NCBI RefSeq assembly: GCF_964340395.1
Contig: NC_135557.1
Span: forward strand, 11,897,046-11,961,045
Direction of reading: 5' to 3'
DNA from: Glandiceps talaboti
Taxonomy: Eukaryota > Hemichordata > Enteropneusta > Spengelidae
DNA: 64,000 bases
The notes under the pieces are model-generated. The model was given only the letters and a program-made list of their open reading frames with translations, was not told the DNA's origin and did not search any database. The position numbers and the translations under genes were made by a program. This document shows, in pieces, positions 23,641 through 37,136 of the stretch (within the stretch, counting starts at the first letter, position 1; each line of letters opens with the position of its first letter).

Positions 23641-26600
23641 GTGAATGTAATGCTTTAATCATTAGATAGGTTTGGAAGCACGAATTTGTTCCATACTCGT
23701 AGCGTCATAGTCACGTGATTTAAAGTAACCCACGCGTTCTGTATCAGACGATGCTACGTCAAAATGGAGGTCTACACGTAACTGTAAATATGCGTTAAGT
23801 TTTTGTCATTTTTCTTCTAGTACGGAAGCACAACTGTAAACTAATGGTTCTGTTTTTCGTTTGGGTAGTTGCGGGAAAAATGGCAAAAATAACGACATGT
23901 TTAGAAAACAAGTCCTGCTGGACAGAAGATGCCAACGTGTACGCCTGCACGATTTGTTCCTGTACGCGTACGCGTTCTAACGTGTATCTAAACCTCGCTA
24001 TTGAGTGATGACAGAGTCCAGGTGGAAATCAACCTATGTTTTTTATTCATGGCTAACCTGTTCTTAAATATTGTTTTGCTACTAATATACTACTACTACA
24101 CCAGAAGTAAACGTTTGTCATTTATGATGCGCATATATTTTGGGTGATTTTTTTTTTGCAATAAAAATGATGAGTATGATAACAGAATTCCAAGGTTTTG
24201 TTGTTTTCATTTACATATGTTATAACTACAAGCAGTTCAAAGCTGTTTTAGCATTGAGCTTTCGATCTGTCTTGCTCGATGATCCTCGTCATGCATCACT
24301 TTGTGGTTTTATGAAGTATCATGTGTAAAGAGGTAACTTGGCTTGATCTGTTCTCTCGTACCGATTTGTTTCTCTTTTTTTCTGTCATTTGTTACTCGGT
24401 CAAACGCATCACTTGTTCAAGTTACATTTGCACATTTGTGACCACTACAAACGATGTTTTACTAAGCATTTGTGAGTCTATCTGCCTCCTTTTGCATTAT
24501 CTCAGCTGCGTTGTTTCTTCCCACGCTCTGTTATCCTTTATCAGACCAAAGTGGCCATATAGATTAGAACTTGGTATTTATTTTGGATTTTTAAGTTATA
24601 AAACAAATTTATTATGGCTTCTTATTTAACCAATCAAATGTGGAACGACATATGCGAAGTCCATGTTTGTAATTCAATTTTTCAATTTCCATTCGAAATA
24701 GCATACAGCTCAGACTAGCCATAAAGAAACTACTCAATAAGTTAATTTATAGATAACGCCAACTATCTTAACAACCTGTTTTAAGTGTTTACCCAACAGA
24801 AGAGAAACTTGTTTACAGTAGTAAGGCGTGGAATGAATAGAAACCTTTGTGAGTTACATTTGATTATGTTTTAAGTCGTATATCACGCAGTAATCTCGTT
24901 ATCGTAAAGTTCAAACAAGGGGCAGCTAGGTTCACCTGTGTGAGGCGGTATGAGTGCTGTGGTCTCGATCGAATTCCCTTACACTAAATTGTATTCGTTT
25001 TTTGACAGAACAATTTCCATTTCATTACAAGCCAATCATAGGTGATATAAACGTCTTGAGCACAGTAAAAATAGGAAAACCAACAAAACAGGAGACTTTG
25101 TATATCTTTCCACTCACATGCATAGAGTGACATCGACAGCCTACTTTTGGTAGCTACATTTGATTGTAAATATATCCCTCACTAATTCCACCATCTGCTC
25201 AGTCCAAACTTTGAGCAAAGACTCCCTTGCAGCAAGTCACACCTGTGTGATGGGGGCGGTAAGAGTGCTGTAGTCATGATCGAATTCCATTTAAATAAAA
25301 TTTTATTTGTGGATTAGTTTGAAATAGGTCATATGTTACTTATAAATATAATATATGTGACATAATGTGCGAAAAATCTTTTACTGGACCCCGTGTTTCT
25401 TTTTTCGTTCTCTTCAAGAGACCCAGACAAAACAAAATTCAAACGTAGGTACTAAATAAATAGAGCTACATACCTAATTTCCCTAGTAATGTGTAATAAT
25501 ATTATAAAATAACATTTTTTAGATATACTTGATTTATTAAAAAGAGTTAGATCCACAATGATTTTAATAGTGATGCCATCTCAGGACACTTTCACTGTGT
25601 AATTAACTAAGTAAAACAAACCGACACATCCTTGAAATTCCACTTAAGGTTTGGTATTTAGTCGAAACATTGCCTCGCTGGCCGATTTTTTTTAATAGTC
25701 TAAACTATTAAATTTGCCATATGAAATTTATTGTCCTCAAAATGTTACGCAGGCACAAGTCGGTCACAGAGACATTTTCCTTTTAAGAAAATAAAATTAA
25801 TAACAAATTTAAAACTTAAATTAATTCAGGAAAACGGAAATTAAAAAAAACATTCAAAGGACTGCTGCCAGTATAGTACGAGCCATCTTAAACTTGCAAA
25901 TTGATATTCTGAAATAATGTATTGTCGGCTTTTTAACGAGGCCCTATTGCAGTGAAAAATATAGAGGAAGTTTGGGTGGCGGAAGAGAAGAAATTAGATC
26001 GGCTTTCAAAATATCTTCCAATTTGTAAGGATACATTTTATAGTCAAACGATATATAGAGCCATGATGAAATGTGTGACCACCCATCTATGCTGTAAACG
26101 AACTGGAAACTTGTGCAGGATCTTTTTTTCAAAAAGGTAACCCTGGGGCTCTGCTACGTTCCAACTCATGATCAATGGGGCAGTACATTCAACTCGCCCG
26201 TGATGGAAGTAGCTGCTGGAGCAGTGCCTCATGGGGAGTATTTCACGTCCAACATTGCAGGCTGAACGATGTGGGTACCTTCGCTACAGATTATCACTTC
26301 TCAATCGACTGATATATATATTAATTACAATAAACAGGCCTCGTAAGCCCATTTTTTATGTTTGGGAGAAATTTACTTTGTGATTTCCGTCGCAGGGTAG
26401 TTGGCACATGGTTTTCCCAGGCTCTTCTTTGAGGAGGTCTCGTTGGCAGAGCCCCCAGCGGCGAGAGTCTGGGTAACCGAGACTAGTTATCAAGTAAATT
26501 AGGGGCGCAATACATTCTATCTGCGGTAATTATTAAAATATACAGAGACCCTAGATTCAAGTAGGAAGACCATTGGTAAGTTCTGTTCATACTATGGACA

Positions 26601-27300
26601 TAAGGTAACAAATCTTGTGTATTCCCCTCCCCCCCCCCCCCCCCACTATCTCCATGGTCTGTGGTCAAAATAAACCAGACATGTACTACTCAAGCACCGG
26701 ACATGAGCGTTGCGGGTATCATCGGCAACTCCTGTGTCTGCTTCAGTCATTAGCGTTACCAGTTCTGTAATGAGCTGTCGTGTCAGGTAAAGGTCAAACG
26801 TGACCATACGCGGCAACCTGCGTACTGCCTCTATCAAAACACCACAGTTCAATGCACCTTTCATGCGCAGTCATGTCATTTTCAAACGTGTGCCTGGCGC
26901 GAATGGCGGCATTCAACTTCACTTTTAATCATCCTACAACAACGTTCTACCAACTGTAGCCTGTCTCAAGTGGTGCTAAAGCTACCTACTGGAGCAGCAA
27001 GTTTCTGTATTGATTACAGTATAATCTTCACCCTGATGTTTTAATTTTAGTGTACATTTCCCCAGTGGAGTTTTAAGCAGAATCTTCAGGATAGGGACAC
27101 TGTGGGGATATCTAATCTGGTATAACAAACAAAGTTGTTCTAGTGGATAATTTGATGTCAAATGTTGGAGTTGTTTGTTTACCGTCTAAGTGAAGTGATT
27201 GACTGTATGTGTGTCATATTATCTGTGTAGTGACTAGCTAGCCATGGTCTTATCAACAATTTGTTTACAATAAAATATCAGGGAATGAAAAATTACACTG
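23641..27300. other. Gene-poor stretch
   Basis: No gene recognised. 24850-24990 and 25150-25290 are diverged copies of one another (TACATTTGATT... and CACCTGTGTGA...GAGTGCTGT...GATCGAATTCC), offset about 300 bp. A C run lies at 26628-26644. Confidence 0.5.
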
Positions 27301-27302
27301 TG

Positions 27303-27480
27303 ATCAATAGCGAAACTTGCTGTTGGTGGGTAGTTTCAGCACAGCTTGATCAAGAGACAGGCTAAGTGATACAGTTCGTCAAACATTGTTGCATCTTCAG
27401 TACCTAGCACACTACAGTGAAATTTCTTTTTTCCTTGACTTTGTCCATCAACAAAAAAAATCTACTCCCTGAGCGTGCCA
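27303..27480 (+). repeat. Dispersed repeat shared with 34463-34650
   Basis: Shared words include AACTTGCTG, GGTAGTTT, GATACAGTT and AACATTGTTG in the same order, followed by a related tail ending near ATAAACTTCTA in the partner. Function unknown. Confidence 0.55.
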
Positions 27481-29100
27481 TAAGCTTCTAAACCCTCCAA
27501 GTCAAGTTATTATATTTAAATTCGACAGATTGGATTCGACTCTATTCCGGTTCCGGGTCGTATTTATAATGTATTTGGAAATTAACAAACTTACCAAGTT
27601 GAGTATTCCAATGATTGTCCTAGCATTAGTCACGTATTGTAATTGTGTCGTCTGTCTTTGATAAATTCTCGCAACAATTACAAAATAAATATCTACTAAT
27701 ATTGTAAAATGGGGTGAACTTCTTTCTTTTAAAGCTACTTATTTGAATCAATGATTTACAGCTGGTACAGCCTGAACCTTGAGTATCGATGAGATAAGAC
27801 CATCGTGTTCAGTGAAAATGGTCACAAACTGTCATGCATGTCAAGAAAACCACAATAAAGATAGCAAAGTTTGACCTCTCAATGTGCAAAGTAATACCTA
27901 GGCATTGACTGGAATATTTACCAAAAACAAAACCTGATTAAAACAAAAGTCATTGGCCCTTGCTCGAGTGAGGGCGCTAATATAGTTGCGTACGATAATT
28001 GTGTGGTCTGTAAAGTAGCTACCTCACCGTCGAATTGATTATATCATGTACATTTTTTTTACGAAAGTTGGAATAAAGTATGGAATCATATTAGTTGCAT
28101 CAAGCACAAAGAGTGTGTGGTATTTCATTGTGACCAGTATTTTAGAAAGTGTCGTGTGGTAGCGCCATACTCGATCTAGGAACAGTGCAAACTCGAGTCT
28201 ATGCTCCTACAAACATCAACAACTTGTTTCCAGTCAGTGGCAAAATTTATGTCATAAATGGAGCGTGGAGTCAGAAGACGCAAATGATGGAGTAAATCAC
28301 TTCAATTCATTATATTCAAAGAGGGTGACCAGTAATCTGCAATGCACAGATTGACATCTCAACTGAAAGCACGGTTTACTGTATGTGTGGGCTGCGTTGT
28401 CACTCTATAAACGTGGATATTTTAATGTTTCACTCCACCGTGTCTAATTGCTTTCAGCAACTTTTCACATATAACAACCAAATACAGAGCAGACATTTAC
28501 GCAGCAATGATCGAACGTCGTTATATGCTTGATTGTCAATATGAATGTGACAACCCAATACGAAGACTATTTTAATATGCACTGGACGTCAATCGCCTGA
28601 GGCTTGGGTGTCTGGACTGTGATGAGACCATTCACACTCAAACCGCTCGTATACGAACAGCGCCCTCAGTGTTGAAGCCACTAGAATAAATCTTTTAAAC
28701 GCTTTATAGCGTTTACTAGTCTTCCTGCTAGACGTCCGGGCCTTCTTCTGGTATTCAAATCCAGGTTTCCGCATCAGTAATAGTAGTATAATTATCAACG
28801 GTCAGGATTACATAGAGCCATTCCTTTGCTCAGCAACACCTATATCTATAACTCTGACCGACAAACGTTCTCCACACATAAATTTTAATCATTCACCGCG
28901 AAGTGGTCCTTAAAAATATAGGTCGAATCGCTTTATATGATAAGATATAATTGGGTCGACTTACACCAGTAAATAGTTACCCCTATATAATAACTAGTAA
29001 ATTTATGTTCTTGGCCTTAAATATATACATTCCATTCTGGTTCGTACATGTTACGACCTACAAATGCACACGTTGTAAACATACACTTTAATTCAATTAC
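27481..29100. other. Non-genic stretch
   Basis: Nothing recognised on either strand. Confidence 0.5.
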
Positions 29101-29105
29101 TTAGA

Positions 29106-29118
29106 TCAATCAATCAAT

Positions 29119-29149
<31 letters not shown>

Positions 29150-29155
29150 TTAATT
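29106..29155. repeat. (AATC)n microsatellite
   Basis: Short AATC tetranucleotide array with one AAGC interruption. Confidence 0.9.
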
Positions 29156-29235
29156 AGCGAATTTATAAAGCGCCAGTTTCCACTACGATGTAGAGTGCTG
29201 AGGTGCTATATAGTTATGGTGGGATCAGAATTACT

Positions 29236-29790
29236 GCGGGGTGGGGGGGGGGGGGGGGCTGGGGAGAAATTATTTTGGTCAAAAATAATGGCAACCCCCC
29301 CCTCCCTCCCTTTCGCGCTCTCAAAAAAATCACGCCCCCCCCCCCTGAAATGAACCCAAGACTCTTTTCGCAGCCCACGCCCCTCCCGGCTACCCACGAA
29401 ATGAACCAAAGAATGTTCGTAGCCCCCCCCCTCTCCCAGCTACACATATTTCAATGTGTACCCCCTCCTCCCCCACTGCACTTCAGACATGTGTGATGAT
29501 ATGGTACATTATATTAAACTAACAGTAGAAATCAACTTCAGCGTCCATACATAACGATGGGGGATTTCTTTGCAAATATATCTGGGCTTTGCGAAAAAGG
29601 TCTCACATTTGGCTGCAACCTATACTTGGAAATACTTAGCCAGTAGGGTTTTCTCTTTCAATGTTGACCCTGGGCAGAAACAACATTCCTCAGGATAGCT
29701 AGTGGGGAGAGCGCGAAGGGGAGGGGGCTGCGAAACATTTTTGACCAATATAATTTCTTCTCTCTCCCCCCCTCCCCGTAAATTCAGACC
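29236..29790. repeat. G-run and C-run rich repeat block
   Basis: G runs at 29238-29257 and several C runs (29297, 29335, 29424, 29461). A related segment in opposite orientation lies at 29700-29790: both carry GGGGAGA...AATTAT(A)TTTGGTCAAAAAT-like sequence beside homopurine runs. Proline- or glycine-rich open frames across it are translations of the runs. The G runs could form quadruplexes. Confidence 0.6.
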
Positions 29791-30985
29791 CAAGCCTAAT
29801 GGAGAATCAGAAAATACCATTGTCCCATACACAAGGCAGCCCGGACCGTCTTTGAGGAGAGTTGAGGTGTTTGACCAGTGAACCAAAACGTCTACACGTC
29901 TTGTGAATGCATATAACATATGTAGACGGTATAAATATGTCGAACTGTTAGTGTGCTTCAGTTTATGTATACACGGATGTGGACACGGATATATTTATTG
30001 CATGGCCTCTTGGCGCCATTAAACATGTATATCATACCATGGCATTTTAATCTGTACCTTATAACTCACGCTGTCCGTCTCCGTAGTACTGCATGGCTAT
30101 TGCTAGCCTAGAATCCACGCTGTACTGTTCAACATGGATGTACAGTACATTATTATAGAAAGGGCGTCCTGTATGTGAGCATGCATATTAGATCGGGGAC
30201 TCGGTCACCCGAAAACGTATCTCTACGTTATTCTACTATATTAGCATCGTCCTATTGTTGCAAGCTGGAATATATTTTACCGCTAAGGAAACGAAAATTG
30301 ATAAGTAATTACAAGGCGACTGAATTAGTATTCAAAAAATGAACATTTCATGGGTCAAATACACCACATGATGGTAATTTGGCACAGTCGTGCACATTTA
30401 GTGGGACCAATGAAGAATGGCGTGTATTACGATGATGATGATGATATATGTTGTCATTTTGATTAATTGGTCACCAAAACACCAGTGCACTAGTCACACA
30501 ATCTCAACAAACAAATATGGTTCGTTCAGGTCACAACCCCCACCCCCCCCGCCACCGAACGTTCACAAGTGCGACATCAAATGTTTATATATGATGTAAA
30601 CTATGATGAAAACTGTAGCAGTCACACCACTACGATCAGTGTAATGTAAAAAACATATGATTGTAAACACATTAAAATACTACCAGAAACCCACGCACCA
30701 TATCTCACATAAGAAGAAATTTGTTATCAACAGCTCAGTAGTAAACTATTGTCATTGAAGGAGTGAAAGTTTTCCGTCCAAATTTGGTTAGAAGTGCGAA
30801 AATGAAGTTCATCAATCGCATGAACCCTTTTGTTGAAAATCTATAGTCTTAGTCGGGGAGGGAGGGTCGTTAATAAATGTAACAGCACCCTAACAAACTG
30901 ACCAATAGCCATACTGCCAAGTCTAAGCCTTACTCATCTATTTATTGTCAACATCGTACATTTCCAGGTATTAGAATTACCTGAG
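29791..30985. other. Non-genic stretch upstream of gene A
   Basis: Nothing recognised apart from a short C run near 30538-30550. Confidence 0.5.
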
Positions 30986-30991
30986 TTTATT

Positions 30992-31027
30992 TGCGCATGC
31001 GGAATTAGCCTATCTCCCTATATATAC
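30992..31027 (+). promoter_or_regulatory. Gene A core promoter: NRF1-like site and TATA box
   Basis: TGCGCATGCGGA at 30992 fits the NRF1 consensus closely. CTATATATACC at 31018-31027 is a good TATA box, about 115 bp before the ATG of gene A. Similar GCGCATGCG-type sites precede genes B and C. Confidence 0.6.
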
Positions 31028-31135
31028 CTTGCTTTCGCTTTGTAATCGACATAGTTTGGCTTATATTGTCGCTAGTTCCGAGTCCACAAAACTTATACAG
31101 GTATATTATTCTCCACAGAGTCAGAGACGATCAAA

Positions 31136-31417
31136 ATGAAGCCTGTTACTTTGTGTACAGTGGTGATATTAGTAGGTAAGTATTCACTTTTGAATATAAA
31201 CTAAAATTCAACCAGTGGTGCACCCGGATTTCCCATACACTAGGAAACTAAGAACTACGCCTTCGAATTTTGGAAGACATCTTGAAATTCAGAGGGACAT
31301 ATTAAAATTGACTATTCGTCTTTTAATTGCTGTCGTATATCCATGGTTTTCACATACGTGTTTCGAAGCATAGCGATTCCTCAATTTTAGTTCACAAGAA
31401 TTTTAATGCATTTTTGA

Positions 31418-31466
<49 letters not shown>

Positions 31467-34400
31467 TGTGTGTGTGTGTGTGTGTTGAAAATGGTTTCAA
31501 AGGTGAAATAAAGGTCTCACCTATACTATAACATACAAATTTGCATTCAACTCGATCGAGGTGAAAGCCAGGTGCCCCATAGACGGAGTGGCGTTTATTC
31601 AGCAAAAAAATTACAAGCCAGGTTCGATTACAAGGAAATAATAAAGTAGGCGTTTTCTGATCTGCCATACAACTAATGCTATGGTAACGACGACACACGT
31701 AAAGCTCGTGAGCTAATTACAGAACACTAACAACATTGTAATTAATAATAGCACATCATTGGGATGCAAAACGACAATAATACCCCCCCCCCCCCTCTTA
31801 CCCCGACTTTCAGAAGCGCCAGCCAGGAAAAAAACAGAGGTAAAAAACCTAGAATATTAAGGTGAAAACAAAAACTTCTCTGGAAGCCTTGTGACTTGAA
31901 TTGTACAGGGTGGGGAATGTCAGACCTCATTCGGTTTTTACATAAATCAATGTACTGTAATACAACACGTGTAAAATACGCAATAAAGAAATTAGAACAG
32001 GAACGGATACGGTTTGAGATGTGTACGTCTACGAAGAGAGCACTGGTTAGACTGCCAGTTCCGCCTGAACCAACGCCCTACCGGTAAAGGTGACCGGTGC
32101 ACACCTCGACACGTTTAACAGCCATCTTCAGGCCTCTATTTGCTCATGGTCAATATCATATTTAGGCGAAACATTCAGATATTAATTTACCCCTATACTG
32201 CGTATAGTAAGTATAATAATAAGTAATGCTGTCGTTCACCCACACCTTTCCATATACTCACAAGTGATCAAACCGAAAGCCTCCTGACGGGGTATTATTG
32301 AAAGTACCCAGTCGTTATTGGAAGTACGTCACCTGGGACCTGCTACCTAAAGAAATTCCTCCAGCTTGAGAAAGGAGCAATATCACAAAAAAGACCCCTG
32401 GGTCAACACCGATTGTACCAACGCCCACGTTGTCTGTTTCTTGCAGTATATTGTTCAACTAACGTACGTGACTGGCTTGAATTGAATCATGGAGGTATAA
32501 AGGACCTTCCTAACTCCATGCTTGAATGCAGTAACAATCGTAACAGCTCCACTTACAAAGCCGATCCCTCGACCATTCACTGAATTGTTTGCTTTCAAAC
32601 TCTAAAGTGTGCCACTGTCCAGGACTAATTTATTCAAAGTTATAAAAATAACTTTAATAACTGATGAAGTATTGATTTGCCATGTTGAGCCCGATTTGCA
32701 GTTTACATTCTCCTCAACCAGTATTATTGCCGTAAAGTGGCCAAGATGTTTTGCGACATTCAACGATGATATCTCAATACTAAGGTAACGTTGAACAGCA
32801 TGACGAATGCTGTCTACTATAATCTACTGATATGGCTCGACTCTAAAACTCAATTTTCCCCAATGTAATACCTTGTCCCTCTCCCCCATGACCCATGAGG
32901 AGAGACCCACAGTTGACTGTTGGGAGTACATCTGAAAACATACTGGAGGAAAATACAAATGTGGGGATTATTCAAATGTGATCGCAATTTAAATGTATCA
33001 CTATTTTCCAGGTTTTGCGGCAGTACGTGCCTCTGATATCAAGTCTCTGAAGACTGATTTATTGGTTGGAATGCGGTATATGACATCTGACGTACAAACA
33101 GTGTTTGCTACTCAATCTACTCTGTACAAAGCGAGTACTTGTAAGAAGCACATTGGTGACGCTGTCAATGTCTCTGTTATACTCAACAACAACCCACTTT
33201 GGGACCCTAACAACGGTGTTGTTTACTTCTATGTGGTAGATGCTGAGAGTAAGGTATGTATGTATGTATGTATGTATGTATGTATGTATGTATGTATGTA
33301 TGTATGTATGTATGTATGTATGTATGTATGTATGTATGTATGTATGTATGCATGTATGTATGTATGTATGTATGTATGTATGTATGTATGCATGCATGCA
33401 TGCATGCATGCATGTATGTATGTATGTACGTACGTACGTACGCATGTATGTATGGATGTATGTATGTATGTATGTATGTATGTATGTATGTATGTATGTA
33501 TGTATGTATGTATGTATGCATGTATGTATGTATGTATGTATGTATGCATGCATGCATGCATGCATGCATGTATGTATGTATGTACGTACGTACGCATGTA
33601 TGTATGTATGTATGTATGTATGTATGTATGTATGTATGTATGTATGTATGTATGTATGTATGTATGTGTGTGTATGTGTGTGTGTGTGTTGGTAAGTAGG
33701 TAGGTAGGTAGGTAGGTAGGTAGGTAGGTAGGCAGGCAGGCATTCAGGCAGGCATGCTTGTATGTATGTATGTATGTATGTATGTATGTATGTATGTATG
33801 TATGTATGTATGTATGTATGTATGTATGTATGTATGTATGTATGTATGTATGTATGTATGTGTGTATGTAAGTATGTATGTATGTATGTATGTATGTATG
33901 TATGCATGTATGTATGTATGTATGTATGTATGTATGTATGTATGTATGTGTGTATGTAAGTATGTATGTATGTATGTATGTATGTATGCATGCATGCATG
34001 CATGCATGCATGCATGCATGCATGTATGTATGTATGTATGTATGTATGTATGTATGTATGTATGTATGTATGTATGTATGTATGTATGTATGTATGTATG
34101 TATGTATGTATGTATGTATGTGTTACAAGATACATAATTTTATTTCAGAACGAAACCCAAGCCCTTTGTCACAACCACGTAACCGGTAAGCCAGCTGTAC
34201 CATACTGTACTGTGTCTAATTGGAAATCGTCCACCGACCTGTTTGTGTATGCAATAGCCGGAAGGGTTCAGGCCATATCTTTCACTATGAACGTCATTTT
34301 CACACCGAAAAAAATGGTAAGTGATCACTTAAACAAGAATTCACACTGGTACGTGTAATGTACTCACAAGTTCAAGTTTCATTAAGGGATTCGCCTAAAA

Positions 34401-35310
34401 TTGACCTCCACATGGAGTGTTGGAACTTCACACCCCTACCACGTGTTGCGTGTTTGTTAAAAAAGGAACTTGCTGCTAGAAGTAGGTAGTTTTAGCATAG
34501 CTTGAGACAGATTAAGAGATACAGTTGGTCGAACATTGTTGTATTTGTGTACATCGTTCGAATCTCATTTGCATATGGCACTTTTGTGTTCCCTGCCTCA
34601 GTTTCCAATTGTAAAACTTTGTCTCAGTAGTGTAAACTCATAAACTTCTAGAATGTCTTGTCCAATATATGATGGCCATGTCGTTGTCTGGGTTACTGAA
34701 ACAGTGTTTAGAAAAACCAGAGTAATACGTGTATGCATGTGTTGACCGTATATATACAAGTGGTTTTATTTCTCAAATAAAGTAAAATGACCAAGTCTTA
34801 AAGTTAGTTTCTTCCTAATAATCATATCATTGAATATTCTAGGGTAAAAGAAGTGACGTCATGGACCAGCTGAAACCACGTGACCCAATGGTTAGATTCC
34901 TACCAAAGCAGAATGAAGTTGTCCTTTTGAAGCAGATAGCAGAGATTTCCATTGATCAACCATTAGTGTATCACGCGGGAGTTGTATTAGATGTCTCGTT
35001 CTGTCCTGACGCTGGAACCACTTCTTCATACAAGATCGTATCCACTGTCTTCGGTACTGACATCATAAGTTCTTTCACTCAGTATGTCTGTAACAATCCC
35101 GACTGTAGCGTAGAAAGTCCCTACGTCATCAATTTCAACGGAAACCAACTGCCCAGCAACACAGTCACCATCCAGACCAGCCACCAGGAATATTCTACCA
35201 TATATGTGTTCGTGTACGGATGGGGTGGAGAGTTAAACCCAGCCACCAAGCAGATCATCGGCCACTTCCGCTATTCGGCAAGCGTTTCACCAGTTTCCCC
35301 AGGCTATTAA
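31136..35310 (+). CDS. Gene A: secreted two-domain protein of an unrecognised tandem family
   Basis: Four exons, 31136-31175, 33012-33253, 34149-34316 and 34843-35310, with GT...AG introns in phases 1, 0 and 0, give 305 residues. Residues 1-20 are a signal peptide (hydrophobic LCTVVILVGFAAV, likely cut after AVRA). Exons 2+3 encode a first half with Cys in STCKKH, ALCHNH and PYCTV and a beta-rich end, DLFVYAIAG. Exon 4 encodes a second half with Cys in SFCPDA, YVCNNP and DCSV and a comparable end, TIYVFVYGWGG. This suggests an ancient internal duplication of a beta-sandwich-like unit with three Cys each. AATAAA lies at 35452. No transmembrane anchor or catalytic motif is visible, so the protein should be secreted; function unknown. 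Intron 2 starts directly with a (GTAT)n microsatellite. The exon model is supported by identical borders in B and C. Confidence 0.85.
31417..31485. repeat. (GT)n microsatellite in gene A intron 1
   Basis: GT dinucleotides with one TATG interruption. Confidence 0.95.
33254..34122. repeat. ~870-bp compound TATG microsatellite at the intron 2 donor of gene A
   Basis: Starts at the first base of intron 2 (GTATGTATG...) and fills almost the whole 895-bp intron. Variant blocks keep the four-base register: TACG near 33427, CATG blocks near 33390, 33545 and 33988, GTAG at 33693-33730, then CAGG. Two internal segments (about 33350-33460 and 33505-33600) repeat the order TATG-CATG-TATG-TACG, pointing to segmental duplication inside the array. 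Confidence 0.95.
34463..34650 (+). repeat. Dispersed repeat in gene A intron 3 (partner of 27303-27480)
   Basis: Direct-orientation, diverged copy of 27303-27480. Confidence 0.55.
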
Positions 35311-35451
35311 ATTCAGAGTAAATATGCAGACATGCATGATCCTGGCCTAGCCTATGAGAAACAGTAGACAGTAGTTTCCTTTTTTTAAATTTTAAACTTA
35401 TTTTTAATTTTATATAGGAAATATAGTTTCTTAAATGCAGTAGAAGGAATC

Positions 35452-35457
35452 AATAAA
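35452..35457 (+). terminator. Polyadenylation signal of gene A
   Basis: AATAAA 142 bp after the stop codon of gene A. Confidence 0.6.
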
Positions 35458-35890
35458 CATAGATGCATTCAATATTGTGTAGTGACGTATTTCTTTGTAA
35501 ATATGTATCTGGACTATGCCTAACCATATTCGTGATGTACATGCATCGATAGTCAACTTCCCATAAGAACAAAGACTCGTTAATCTTTATAAACTTTATC
35601 ATGTGAAATATACATATGACGTCACAAGTTTTTGTACATATCTTATCACAGTATGTGATTGATGGATGTGTACACCGTGACACTTTGCCCGCAACGTGAA
35701 CCAGGAAACATACCATAGTTTGAACTGTGTGCAAAGACGATGGCAGAGTAGATAATGATGATTATATAGTCTAGACTGGGTCATTACGTTTTCCTAGATG
35801 TCAACCGAGAATTGAAGTATTGTTATTTGAGGAGTGTACGAAATTCATAGGTATTTCTAGTTTGGCTTACTGTCTTTTCTCGTATACTCC

Positions 35891-36327
<437 letters not shown>

Positions 36328-36370
36328 TATGCTGGTAGCGAGATGTGGTATGGGATTTTATCGCAAGTGC

Positions 36371-36502
36371 GTGAACACTATAGCCTGTAAGATACCTTGT
36401 GACGCTCCGTCCGAGTCACTGGCCTCCTTTCAGATGGGTTGGTCGATGTGTGATCATGAGGGCGCCCAGTCACGGCATACCATACAGACTAGTGAACACT
36501 AT
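36371..36502. mobile_element. Short hairpin element (MITE-like), copy 2, with target duplication
   Basis: Arms at about 36380-36412 and 36455-36491 are imperfect inverted repeats of the same kind as at 12935-13036 (TGTAAGATACCTTGTGACG against GTCACGGCATACCATACAG). The element is bounded by an exact 11-bp direct repeat GTGAACACTAT at 36371-36381 and 36492-36502, good evidence that it moved as a unit of about 110 bp. Confidence 0.75.
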
Positions 36503-37056
36503 TGCCGACATCAATGTGTAGCATAAATCCTGTAGTACTGGTAGGGTGGCATCTGTCTATGCAAGTGTCCTGCTTTAAAGTGTGTCTATAGCCCTGAGCT
36601 CTTTTCTTACGCTTCTTGTTTCCTTTCAATAACATCCGCAGCCAGGTACGGAAGCAAACCAATGTTGGGAACCAACAAAACCATACATAGCTTGAGGGCG
36701 CCTGTCCATATATTCGATCGTGCTGGGAAACCAAATTGTTACGTTTATTTGGCAGACACAGAAAAATTGGTTGATGGCTTGTTGATGTACATGTATTTCT
36801 AAAGTATTGTCGTGGTCTAAATTTAGAAACTAAATACTAGATAGTATTTACTGTGATCGAGGTTATATAGAAAAATGTAAATGTTTTAATTGATAATAGA
36901 TTAATAAGTTCTTGTTTAGGTTAGTAAATAGACACAATGTGCTAGAAGTATCATTGTCTGAGTAATGCACACATTTGACTACTGTATAATACACATCTAG
37001 ACTGACTTACTGTCCAGTCTCGGATCATGTGACTCCTTTCTGTCTGTCGAGGATTT

Positions 37057-37057
<1 letters not shown>
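36503..37057. other. Non-genic stretch
   Basis: Nothing recognised. Confidence 0.5.

Positions 37058-37136
<79 letters not shown>
37058..37136. repeat. (GA)n(CAGA)n microsatellite
   Basis: Same GA to CAGA transition as at 35894. Confidence 0.95.

Noticed and set aside
29203-29496. Pro-rich and Gly-rich frames
   Set aside because: Caused by C and G runs in a repeat block.
33059-34358. Long open frames on both strands across the TATG array (up to 358 codons)
   Set aside because: (TATG)n and its complement contain no stop in any frame; the peptides are pure Met-Tyr-Val-Cys or His-Thr-Tyr-Ile repeats.
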